64,000 bases of DNA, taken from assembly GCA_008638375.1 (NCBI GenBank), contig CM018035.1, positions 22,828,307 to 22,892,306 on the forward strand, written 5' to 3'. The DNA comes from Nyssa sinensis. Lineage: Eukaryota > Streptophyta > Magnoliopsida > Cornales > Nyssaceae. Both the position numbers and the translations under genes were made by a program. This document shows, piece after piece, positions 1 through 11,521 of this stretch; positions within the stretch are counted from its first letter, which is position 1; each line of letters begins with the position of its first letter. The notes under the pieces are model-generated. The model ran no database searches and was not told where the DNA came from. It saw nothing but the letters and a program-made list of their open reading frames with translations.

Positions 1-35
1 CAGAATAGGTAGGCAGAACTAAGAAAATAAAACTG

Positions 36-61
36 ATATATATATATATATATATATATAA
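36..61. repeat. (TA)n microsatellite
   Basis: An uninterrupted TA dinucleotide run of about 26 bp lies just outside the left end of the first solo LTR. No other function is visible in bases 1-73. Confidence 0.95.
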
Positions 62-752
62 ATTGTCTTAAGATTGTTTGTCACACCCCGAATTTCCGCG
101 AACCCTAGGGGTGAGTGTAACGAAACTAAAAGAAAATAAAATAAAGGACAATCTAACGGATTCAACTCAAACTTACATTCATTTCCTTCAATGTACATCC
201 ATGTAAAGCACAATCAATAAAAACATTCAACATGTCATTCGGGCTTAAGCCCTACATCATAAGGTATGCCCTCATGGGCCAAATATCCTTCTTAGTTCCC
301 TCCTTCACTAAAGCATCTCTAAGTCTCGTGTAGCCGGAGTGTCATCTGAAATGGTGTCCCACGAATGGGTCAGCTCAACTACTGGTACAATATAATGCTA
401 ATGCAAGAAACAAAATTAAGGGCGTGGCATGTGCGAGTGTACAGTTATATCTACATGTCATTCAATGTCATCCATACAATGTACAAGCAATAATCTACAT
501 GCCATCCAACTCATTAACATAATCTAAGGCGTGGCATGTGCAAGTGTACAGTTATATCTACATGCACAACTATAGCCTACATGCCATCCAATCCATCCAT
601 ACAATGCATTAACAAGATTCATCACACATTCATGAATTCATTAATACAATGTAATGAAAATATGCATGACACGCCCATGCAACTCTATGCCATGTCAACT
701 CCATGTCACACCCATGTTAACTTTATGCCACACCCATCAACTCATGTAATGT

Positions 753-1002
753 AATGTCCCTTCACGAATCGCTCCCGTTGGTTCGGGTACCAAATGCAAT
801 GTCATGTCCCTTCACGGATCGCTCCCGTTGGTTTGGGTACCAAATGCAATATCATGTCCCTTTAGGGATCGCTCCCGTTGGTTCGGGTACCAAATGCAAT
901 GTCATGTCCTTTCACGGATCGCTCCCGTTGGTTCGGGTACCAAATGTAATATCATGTCCCTTCACGGATCGCTCCCGTTGGTTCGGGCACCAAATGCAAT
1001 GT
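753..1002. repeat. 50-bp minisatellite, 5 units
   Basis: Five head-to-tail 50-bp units; the core ATCGCTCCCGTTGGTT recurs at 769, 819, 869, 919 and 969. Units differ by one to four bases. All lie inside solo LTR 1. A degenerate 1-2 unit counterpart sits in reverse orientation at about 47570-47660 in solo LTR 2, so the array expanded after the two copies separated. The overlapping frames through it (754-1065 and 804-1049) exist only because the repeat lacks stops. Confidence 0.95.
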
Positions 1003-2100
1003 CATGTCATGTCATGTCCAAGGAATCACACTATGCCAATATGCTTTGATTCCACTATACCATAATGTAATTTCAATAAAGCATCATATCCACACATGAA
1101 GCATGCTTTAAACAATGTATTACACAATAACATTCAAATCGGAAGATCCTTTCATCAAGGTTACACGCTATACATAGTCCATTTAACACATGCTTTAAAT
1201 CACATATTTCATAATCCCAACAATTCTCAAGAGTATAATCCACACATTATGCTAACACATGTGATATACACATAGTCATGATTCTCATTCATCACCAAAC
1301 TTTCAAAAAGATAACAAGAAACACATAGGCATGTGAACAATCAAACAAACATGTGAATCATCAAGTCAACATGGTAGTTATTCTTAAACTTTATTCTATT
1401 TCTTACTTAGCACAATATATCGTACTTGATGGGTTGTCTCAACCCAAGAAGTCGTACTAATAGAGTAGCGGAACTAACAGTAAGAATGCAGAAGGTTAGA
1501 CCACCTTCTCTTTGCCTTTCAGTGTTCCTAAAATCATAAAATGTAACTCAGTTCATTTGTTACTTAAATTATACTATTCATCAAATTTTATGTCTTTATT
1601 TTTTGAGTTTCTATTTTGCCAAATTAAACTCTATTGTTGAGTCCGAAACTTCGAAGAAAGTTAATTCAGGCTCTCGCGGAATTTAATTCGGGCATTTGTA
1701 ATGAAAAGGGCAAAATGGTCATTTTGCACTTTCATGGGTTCTTACTTCTCGAGACCTCTCTTTGCTAATCGGACTCCACGGTTGAGTCTAGTAGGTTTGA
1801 AATAATAAAAATCCGTTATTCACTTAACTAAATCGGAGTCCATTTGACTAACATTTAACGTAGGGCATTTTGGTCATTTTAGCGTTCTACGAGTATTTTA
1901 TTTTTCGAGACTCCGTCTCATGAAACGGACCTCACCATTTAATCCAGAAGGTCCAAAACAGTAAGTTTTCGTTATTCATTGGACTAATTTATGCGTCGGA
2001 ATTTAATTTGAAATTTATTGATTTAAACTACTTATTTAAATTAATTAGCATAGCTAATACATATAGTATTTGAGCCCAAACCGACCACATGTGCCACCAA

Positions 2101-2162
2101 CATGGCACAATGGCTAAGCTTCTCACTCTTTTTCCCTGGGTCACAGGTTCAATTCACCGCTC
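2101..2162 (+). other. tRNA-like Pol III box A/box B relic inside LTR (antisense)
   Basis: TGGCACAATGGCTAAGC (2103-2119) resembles an internal box A, and GGTTCAATTC (2146-2155) matches a box B, at tRNA-like spacing. No full cloverleaf can be folded by eye, so this is not a functional tRNA gene. It runs antisense to the LTR. A similar site in the same relative position occurs in LTR copy 3 at 52150-52215 (minus). It could be an old SINE or tRNA-derived segment captured by the LTR family. Confidence 0.4.
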
Positions 2163-3432
2163 AAATAAATTTTTACAATTCTACTTTTTTCTATTTTTTT
2201 TTTTCATTTCATTTACTGTACACTTTCAACCCCATCGTTGGATAGCTTTTCCTTTTCAACTAAACAACTCCCAAACTCAAATTTAAAAATTTACCCATGA
2301 AGTAACAGTGTTGGGCAGCCATCTGAATAGGTGGGTCGGGTCGGACCCGACCCGGTTTCGCCCAAATCAAAGATCAAAAATCCCAAGCGTGTTCTTTTTT
2401 CCCACAAAACCCCATTTCTTTTTCTTCTTTTTATTAGCACCAAACCCACTTCCTTCACACAAAACCTCAAATCCATTATAGTAATTCTCAGTTTCAATAC
2501 AATTTACATATGTATTATTCTTCACAGAATGTTTCTTAACATTTACTTTATCATTACACACAAATATTCAAAGTCTAGTGGGCTTACCGTACAATTCAAG
2601 CTTCTCACACTTGCCGCAAACCCATCCTCATCCTTGTCTGCGTCAAAGGTCACCATGGTTGCCTGTTCTCCTTCAACCACAGGTTTGCGAACCAGAGGAC
2701 CCAAAACGTGAAGCAGAAACCAAATTCACATCACAACCAAGCGATGCCACCGAAGTTGACAACTCCTCTGCTCTTCTATTTTCACAGTCTGAATCCTCCA
2801 CAAAATCATTTTCTGTCCAAGGGTCGACTTACCCTTCTTCCACCCCCACTGCCGCTACCTCTTTCTCTCTCCTTGCTGACTCGGCGGCTGCTCATCATCC
2901 TTCACCAGCGACGCCTCCACCGTCTCCACCAACATGCTGTCCGCACCAGCGCTCTCTCCTTCTCAACTTTCTGTTAGAGTTCCGATCTCCCTAAGATAAC
3001 CGATCGAATCGTTTAGAACTCAGTGACAAGCCGACTAGGAAAGGTCGCGATCGTCGGACTGAAAATCGAGCTCGAAGATATCAAGATTCGCAGACGAACT
3101 AACTGACAGATCAATCGCCCCTGCCATTGTCTGATCAATGGCTTCCGATGCCACGCCGTTGGTAATCGTCTCATCCTGCCATCGCTAATCCCAAACCCAT
3201 CGTTGCTCCATCGCCCCCTGCCTCGATCCCCCATCTCTAACTCGAGCTTGGACACGTGAGACGCGATGGCCATCGACATGATCCTCCTTGCGGGATTGAG
3301 CTGGTCGTACGGATCTGTTGGGATCACAGACAATATCTCATCTAGTAGATGAAAGTCTGATCTGCTTCTGGTGCTCTGCGTGCTGCTGTGCAACATCTCC
3401 GAATAAAGCCATCCACTTGAACAAGGGCTCAC

Positions 3433-3717
3433 CACCACCACTGCTTCTGCTTCTTCCCCTTCCCTCTCCCTCTCTCTTTTTCTTCCCTTCCTTTCTCCCT
3501 TTCTTCTCCATCCACAGCCACCTGCTTTTTCTTTCTTTATTTTTTTTTGTCCACTTTAACACACACCACACAATACATTGCACACTGACTTACGTACACA
3601 CACAGAGCACCCACTGCACACACACACACACGGCTGTACACCACACACATCTGATGTATACAGTATACATACATATATATATATATTTAATCACTTTATA
3701 TATATATATATATATAG
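3433..3717. repeat. Polypyrimidine, (CA)n and (TA)n low-complexity tract
   Basis: A CT-rich stretch (3433-3550) is followed by CA-rich sequence (3560-3635) and two TA runs (about 3670-3686 and 3697-3716), all inside solo LTR 1. The corresponding part of LTR copy 4 (58300-58540) is GT/GA-rich in the opposite orientation, so this tract marks a shared LTR segment. Confidence 0.8.
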
Positions 3718-3866
3718 ACACTTGTATCCATGTAAATCATATATTATACACACATTCACATAATGTAATTTAATTAAATTAAAAGTAAATAAGATTTAAA
3801 GAAATCCAAATGTTGCCTTATCATTAAAAAAAAATTTATTCCAAAATTTCAGATCTTTACATTGTT

Positions 3867-4850
3867 AGTACTATATATATCAGTGCAGAAACAATAATGA
3901 AATTAAAGAACAGAAATAGTTACACTTGATTATTTCAACAGAACATAAATAAACGTAATTAAAACAGAACCTGTTTGTAGAATACAGAATTGCAGAAATG
4001 GAACTTTGCCGAATACTAAAACTGATCAAGTCTTGTGTTGGACACAATTTCTTTAAGACAATTTATTGCCCTTACAGTGGTGTTTCGAGTTCTTGGCAAT
4101 ATGTCTCCCAGGATAAAATGATCTACAACACAAAGGCAAGCACTTCCAATGTGTTCTGTCGAACTAGAACTTATCCAGAACTCTCTCTCAAAGATGATAT
4201 GTGAATGAATGCAAAATGAATTGATTGAATGAATGCAGAATGCTTGTGATCGTGTCCTATTTATAGACTCGCTCATGATTGTTTGGTACAGGCATGAAGC
4301 TTGGGTCGTGTTTGTGGAAGACGCTCATTCAGTCAAACAACGCTTCCAAAACGACATCGTTTTGGACTCCGAACAGTAACTTAAACGCATGTTCAAAATG
4401 ATTGCGTTTTTGGTTTGAAAAATTTTAAATAAATCTTCTCTAAAAAGATATATACACAGCAAACCCAAGCCCGGTTCGGTGCGGGGCGAGGCGGCGGCGC
4501 GCGCGCGTGTGTGGTGAACCAAGCATGTGCTAGGTCCTCCCCCTTCCACAAAACTGGGGTGCCCCTTGGGGCCCAAACCCCACTCTGAAGGTAGGTGTAT
4601 ATATACTCTTTAAAAGCCTTGTTCCCATCCTATGTGGGACACAAGCTTTTTCTCAAGCTTAAAGCTTTTGTTATCAAGTGGTGATATTTGGAGGCAATTT
4701 CTCATTCACTCTTTAATGGTTTTGAGCAATCCAATATATAATCTTCATCTCCTCATGCAGGAGAACACATTTCCATGCGGACTCACCAAAATTAATTTGT
4801 GGGACCCACTTTAATTTTAGCTCAAAGATGGCTAATCTTAATGCTCAACA
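3867..4850 (-). mobile_element. LTR-like repeat E, copy 1
   Basis: The reverse complement of this block matches about 8500-9990 over most of its length, including the motifs GACTGAATGAGCG and AGGACCTAGCACATGC. Read on the minus strand it starts TGTTGAGCAT at 4850 and carries a TATA box (TATAAATAGG) at 4257-4267, as in an LTR promoter. No coding domain is seen. The right boundary rests on the TG start and is fairly firm; the left boundary is approximate, next to the target duplication of solo LTR 1. The short frames at 3998-4276 and 4325-4576 lie within it and have no recognisable product. The internal GC-rich patch (4480-4510) stands out from the AT-rich surroundings. Confidence 0.6.
4257..4267 (-). 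promoter_or_regulatory. TATA box of LTR-like repeat E copy 1
   Basis: On the minus strand the bases read CTATAAATAGG, followed after about 50 bases by the segment that is transcribed-like in copy 2 (where TATATAAA lies at 9241-9248). The position in both copies supports an LTR promoter. Confidence 0.45.
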
Positions 4851-6206
4851 ACCCATTTTTCCAACAGGTAATACTGATATGGTCTAATTTTCATGAGATA
4901 CCCAAACATCTCCATACCTGTTGCATAAGTTGTAGTGCCATTCATGGTTGTGGTTCCATAGAATTATAATCATCCTCCTTTCCCAAATGTTTGGTTAGTG
5001 AACATGAAGAATCTAAAATTAATGGAGGGACTACTCCATGACCTCGTCACATGATGTGATAATATCTACGATTTTAATATTTTGTAAAGCTTATGTGAGA
5101 TTCACTGCATTATTAAAATTATAAAAATCATTGCACGCATGTAACAGACTCATAAAATAACTTATCGTACTGCCTATTAAAAAAAACACACTTCTCGATC
5201 TAGTTAGAATATTTCAGATATACATTCATAATCAGTTGAACTATTAATTCAATCTATTTAATGTTTTTTTGTCCCAAAATATACATACATTTTTCATTTA
5301 AATTGTATCTTTTAGACCAGAGTTCTAACTACTACTTCTCTTCCCTCACTTCATTTTGCTTGGTGGTGCGAGATTTAGTATGTCATTAATCTGTTGTCAC
5401 TTGGTGAATCAAAGTGAGAGAAATAATCATAGCCATTTTTTGAAGATCAAATAGGAAGATATATTAGTAAATTAATTAATGATTCTAGAAGTGATTTGGC
5501 ATATTCCAGCAAAATTAATTACAAAAAGTGGAGATCAATTACAACTCTTTAATCAAGATCAGCCTTATGGGGAACTAGTCCCCTACTTGGGTTACTTCAG
5601 GTCATGAAAACAACCTCAAGGTTTATATCTGAGATGAGTCAACTCGTTGTCAACATTGTTTAAGTGTTTCGAATGTCCATTTATGATGTTAAATGCAAAC
5701 ACTAGAGTATTTTTATTTTTTAATACAAGTATACTTCACAAAAAAAAATTCTTTTTTTAAATTGAACAAGAGAATTTTTGGACAGAGAATTTCAAAATAG
5801 AGAATTTTCAGACAATGATATGTGGAACGGAATTTCTCCTGACAAAATTTAATATGTAATATAAATATTATTTGATAGATCTTGATTTTTAGAATCTAAA
5901 TATATAATTTTTATGAAAAAAATTACAAGTTATTTAATTTTAAAATTATAAAATAAAAAGTAATGATGTGGCAGTGAACAAACACATAAATGGGCTAAAG
6001 AAACTATTTCTTCTGTGTTTTCACATGGAAGAATATTTTTGTCAAGAAAATAGTTAGGGACTTTTAGGATTAAAATATTTTAGCTAGACCTTATGATAAT
6101 TAAACATTGTATAGGTCACCTATTATTGAATCCACCTTGATATTATATATGAATATATATATATATATAGTTCATATATATATATATATATGTACATATA
6201 TATGAA
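4851..6206. other. AT-rich intergenic DNA, no gene seen
   Basis: No long frame, no recognisable domain and no terminal repeats. It contains short A/T runs and a broken AT microsatellite at about 6155-6190. Confidence 0.7.
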
Positions 6207-6528
6207 CAAGGGCTGAACTATTAGTGGGCTATATAGGGCTCTAGCCCACCCCAAGTTTTAAGAAATATTTTTTTATACATATAAAATTTTGGCCTTTTTC
6301 AAATTAGTCTATCTTGAAATTTTAGTCTAACTTAATTTTTATTTATTATTTTTCTCATTTATCACTCAAAATTTTAGTCCATACCTAAATTTTTTAGTAC
6401 AATCCAATTTTTACCCAGTCATTTCCTTCATTTTCACCCAAAAATTTTAATCCAACCAAAATTTCAACTAATTTTTTTTTTTTTAAATCTCTAGCCCCCC
6501 CTCTCCTTTTTTTCTTGGTTCCGCCTTG
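6207..6528. mobile_element. hAT-type MITE, 322 bp
   Basis: The left terminus CAAGGGCTGAACTA and the reverse complement of the right terminus, CAAGGCGGAACCAA, form imperfect terminal inverted repeats. They are flanked by perfect 8-bp target duplications TATATGAA (6199-6206 and 6529-6536). The 8-bp duplication and a CAAGGGCGGA-like terminus are the hAT signature. The inside is AT-rich with no transposase, so it must have been mobilised in trans. Because the duplication lies at the edge of AT repeats, chance match is possible, but the inverted termini make it unlikely. Confidence 0.85.
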
Positions 6529-6534
6529 TATATG

Positions 6535-6537
<3 letters not shown>

Positions 6538-6567
<30 letters not shown>
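6538..6567. repeat. (AT)n microsatellite
   Basis: About 30 bp of AT dinucleotides directly beside the right target duplication of the hAT MITE. Confidence 0.95.
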
Positions 6568-6572
<5 letters not shown>

Positions 6573-7082
6573 ATTTGGGCTCGAGAATTGTACATAAACA
6601 TTCGGTATTCCATATGCATACTTGAAGATTTGGCCACGTATTACCGTATTGAATATATATATTGATTCAGATGTTTTTTCTAAATGCTTTGAAAGATTCG
6701 GCCTTCACTTGTATTATGTTTATAATTTTATTTGTAATGGGTGATGGTTTAAATTTTAGCCAAGGGCATGGGATATCTAAAGTTAATTAATATCAACCAG
6801 ATTTTGTATCATGATCTTTAAAATGTTGAGTGAGGCAATTAGGTTGGATTGGCCAGAGAGCTTTATAGTAAAATAAAATAAAAATTTTAAGAGAAAAATA
6901 ACTTTTAGACTTAAAATTTATTTGGAGGGTTTATATTAATTTTGGGATTTAATTTTAGGACTTATTAATGTTATATTTTGATAGGTTTTATTATGTGATT
7001 ATTAGAATTGTGAAAAGATTGTAGTGAGACATTTGGATTTGGTTTGGACTCTTGATGTAAGTGATTTACTGTCTTGCTAGTA

Positions 7083-7085
<3 letters not shown>

Positions 7086-7117
<32 letters not shown>
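7086..7117. repeat. (TA)n microsatellite
   Basis: Uninterrupted TA run of about 32 bp. Confidence 0.95.
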
Positions 7118-7120
<3 letters not shown>

Positions 7121-7364
7121 ATTTATAAACCTTGTTCTTATATATTTTGAAACCCTTGGTGATAAATTTCAAATGCCGTTATTTATGACGAATGAAAATA
7201 TTTGAAAATTTATTTTATTTCTTATATTTGTTTTAAAATTTGAATCAACATGCAATTTTGAATATGACTTTTGAAAATTGTTTGCATACACATTTTGTTA
7301 CAAAATACATGTTTGGAACTTGAGATTATTTGCGAATTCTCAATTTGACTACGTTTAGGAAGTC

Positions 7365-7474
7365 GCCAATGAAAAATGACAAAAGTTGGTGTTAGGACCC
7401 GGCCAATAGAGAATGATAAACATTGGTGTTATGACCCCGCCAATGAAGAATGATGAACGTTGGTATTTTTATGG
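7365..7474. repeat. 37-bp tandem repeat, 3 units
   Basis: Units begin GCCAAT at 7365, 7402 and 7439, an exact 37-bp period, each containing a GAATGAT...TTGGTGTTA-like segment. It has no coding potential. Confidence 0.85.
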
Positions 7475-7963
7475 AATAAATCGTTGAATAGCTTGAACCT
7501 TGCTACATGTCCAATTATGGTCATAGTCTTATTGAGTATTGAGTTACTACTCAACTGCGTTTTATGTTAAATTTCAAACTTATTTAGAATCATATAAAAA
7601 TTGTATGAAAAGTTGAAATTTTGAGATATACTACTGTTTGAACTTGTTTTATAAAATGATTTGATGATATGGTTGATCGAGCTAGTTAGGTTGATGGTTA
7701 CTTGTTCAACAATCAAACTTACCCCAATTTCTTTTGCCTTTCAAATTATGGAATCTACTATCAAATTAGTCGTTTTAGTCTTAATGGAGCATAGTGCAAA
7801 AATAGACAAGCAACCAAAGATTATTTGAATGAAATTTAAATTTTATTTAGATTGGATTAAAAAATCTTATTCATGAGACTATTTATCTGTTTTGTGTTGA
7901 ATATTGAATATTGATCATATTAGATTAGTATTGAATATTGTATAACTCAAACGGTACTTTCTT

Positions 7964-7985
7964 AGAGAGAGAGAGAGAGAGAGAG
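7964..7985. repeat. (GA)n microsatellite
   Basis: About 22 bp of GA dinucleotides. Confidence 0.95.
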
Positions 7986-8229
7986 TAGATAAGCCTACTA
8001 GATGATCTTCTAATTGACCTTATTTTATGGTTCGCAAGCAGTGATGTCAGGAGTCTTATTTTTTTGCCCTTTATTTTCGAGGATCGCTGTCAGACAGAGG
8101 CCTTCCATTGGCGATAATTTTTTATGCAGGTTAGACCATTTCTAGATGTCCGCTGATCGTCCTAATCAAGTTATCTCTTGATCAGCTAATATTTTATTTT
8201 TTATTATTTTTCCAACTTTCAATATTATT

Positions 8230-8462
8230 GGCGTGTCTCCAGGGATCAACCAAGAAATTTATACCCTGCCATCTTGAATTCAAAGCTGCTTAAACTTCTA
8301 ACCAGAGCTTCAAAGACTTTAAATCTTTAAAGGTGTTACAAGTCACGGCGTGTCTCCAGGGATCAACCAAGAGATTTATTCAGCTTCATTCACCCTGCCA
8401 TCTTGAATTCAAGGCTGCTTAACTTCTAACCAGAGCTTCAAAGACTTTAAATTTTTAAAAGT
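8230..8462. repeat. 117-bp tandem duplication
   Basis: GGCGTGTCTCCAGGGATCAA begins both halves, at 8230 and 8347. The halves are near-identical except for a short insertion in the second (TTCAGCTTCA). High identity suggests a recent event. Non-coding. Confidence 0.92.
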
Positions 8463-8731
8463 ATTAAAAATAATAAGTTTTGAGAATAGTTTTTTTTATT
8501 ATATTCATGAGTTAAAATTATACTGGGTTTCAAATATTTCTTTTGGTGAGTTTACATGGAAATATGTTTTCTTTCATGAGGAGATTGAGATCATGTATTG
8601 GGTTGTTCAAAACGATTAAGGAGTGAATGGGAAATTGCCTATAAACATCACCACTTGAAAATGGTAACAAAAACTTGAAACTTGTAAAAAAACTTGTGTC
8701 TCACATAGGGTGTGTACAAAGCTTTTAAAGA

Positions 8732-8732
<1 letters not shown>

Positions 8733-8772
<40 letters not shown>
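8733..8772. repeat. (TA)n microsatellite
   Basis: A 40-bp TA run inside repeat E copy 2. The matching place in copy 1 (4597-4605) has only a few TA units, so it expanded here. Confidence 0.95.
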
Positions 8773-8776
<4 letters not shown>

Positions 8777-8810
8777 TTTTGAAAGAAGGCTTGAGCCCTG
8801 AGGGATACCT

Positions 8811-9664
8811 AAGTTTTGTGTAAGGAAAGGACCTAACACATGCTTGGTTCATCACACACGCACATCACAGTCCCACATTGAGCCAAGACTATGTACGTAT
8901 CTTTTTCGGAAAATTTTATTTAAATAATTTTCTAAAACACTATCGTTTAGATACCAGGATAATTAAATCCAACGTTATCGTTTTTTGATTGTGTTTTGTC
9001 ATTTAAATAATTTTCCAAAACGCTATCGTTTCGTTACGAAGATAATTAAATTCAACGTTATTGTTTTTTTGATTGTGTTTGGTTTTGGTGTAAATTCAAA
9101 ACTACGTTGTTTTGCGATTAAACCTTTGGTTTGAATTTTGACTGAATGAGCGTTTTCTTCATTGAGTACGACTATGTCTGTTCGCTATGAATAGACACAA
9201 ACGAAACTTCATACCTGTACCAAACAGGCATGAAGAGACCTATATAAACACCACAACAGTCATCTTAGGGGGCACCCAAGTTTTGTGTAAGGGGAGGACC
9301 TAACACATGTTTGGTTTACCACACACACGTACCGTCGTCCCACACCGAGCCAGGTTTGAGCCTTGGCCTACTATGTACATATCTTTTTGGAAAAAACTCA
9401 TTTAAATAATTTTCCAAAACTCTATCGTTTAGTTATTAGGATAATTAAATCCAACGTTATCGTTTTTTGATTGCGTTTGATTTTGGTGTAAATCCAAAAC
9501 GACGTCGTTTTGCGATTAAACCATTGGTTTGAATTTTGACTGAATGAACATCTTCTTCATTGAGTGCGACTGTATCTGTTTGTCATGAATAGACACAAAC
9601 AAAGCGTCATGCTTGTACCAAATAGGCACGAAGAGACACATATAAACACCACAATAATCATCTT
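8811..9664. repeat. Nested tandem duplication within repeat E copy 2
   Basis: The block starting AAGTTTTGTGTAAGG at 8811 is repeated from 9280 and ends with CACCACAA...CATCTT at about 9266 and 9664. The first block is about 70 bp longer because it holds its own tandem duplication (8919-9000 and 9001-9080, each running ATTTAAATAATTTT...ATTGTGTTT). Repeat E copy 1 has a single block, so both duplications arose in this copy. Confidence 0.85.
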
Positions 9665-9990
9665 TAATTCATTCAATTCATATAACATTAAGTGTATTTG
9701 TAATAAGAGAGAGTTTAACCACAGTTTCTGGTTCACTGTGTCCTGAAGTTTGAGTGCTTCTTCTTTACGGTTTGATCATTGTATCTTGAGAAGCAATGTC
9801 CATTTTCTTGTAAAGCACCACTGCGAGAGGTGAATTTGCTTTAAGAACATTATGTTAAACACAAACCTTGATCTTTGCATCTTTTCTGTTTCTGCAAATT
9901 CAGTAAGTCTTACGATCATGTTTTGAATTTACTGTATTCTAATACTAGTACTGTAAAAATCCTATTTCAATTTCCAATTTAATTTTTTTA

Positions 9991-11521
<1,531 letters not shown>

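Larger units (their letters stand above)
79..3861 (-). mobile_element. Solo LTR 1, long-LTR retrotransposon (probably Ty3/gypsy Tekay/Del-like)
   Basis: The right end, read on the minus strand, starts TGTAAAGATCTGAAA; the left end closes with ...CGGGGTGTGACA. Immediately outside lie identical 5-bp target duplications, TTGTT, at 74-78 and 3862-3866. No gag or pol reading frame lies inside, so this is a solo LTR of about 3.8 kb left by recombination between the two LTRs. The terminal bases match those of solo LTR 2 (46125-49118), which starts TGTAGAGATCTAAAA. The termini and the several-kb LTR size are typical of Del/Tekay elements; the lineage is inference because no coding domain remains. Small frames inside (for example at 2331-2994 and 3318-3773) are low-complexity translations, not genes. 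Confidence 0.88.
6568..8229. other. Non-coding DNA, possibly the remains of an LTR
   Basis: No gene. The stretch near 7680-7730 (a short 'aacttaccccaat'-type segment) vaguely recalls the 3' part of the long LTRs at 53600-53700, but the similarity is too weak to call. It holds the (TA)n at 7086-7117, a 37-bp tandem repeat and a (GA)n. Confidence 0.5.
8500..9990 (+). mobile_element. LTR-like repeat E, copy 2 (internally duplicated)
   Basis: This is the inverted partner of 3867-4850. The match begins at about 8540 (GGTGAGTTTACATGG) and runs to the segment near 9890 that ends in TCTGTTTCTGCAAATTC. TATATAAA lies at 9241-9248 and ATATAAA at 9640-9646, each followed by the same CACCACAA, so the promoter has been duplicated. 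No coding domain is present. Boundaries are approximate. The 79-residue minus frame at 8616-8855 is an accident of the TA repeat. Confidence 0.6.

Noticed and set aside
754..1065. Two overlapping repeat proteins of 81-103 residues
   Set aside because: They are read-through of a 50-bp minisatellite in two frames; 50 is not a multiple of three, so the apparent protein repeat shifts frame, and the region is an LTR.
2331..3773. Proline/serine-rich frames of 126-151 residues on both strands
   Set aside because: CT- and CA-rich low complexity inside a solo LTR with mapped ends; no domain, no promoter of its own.
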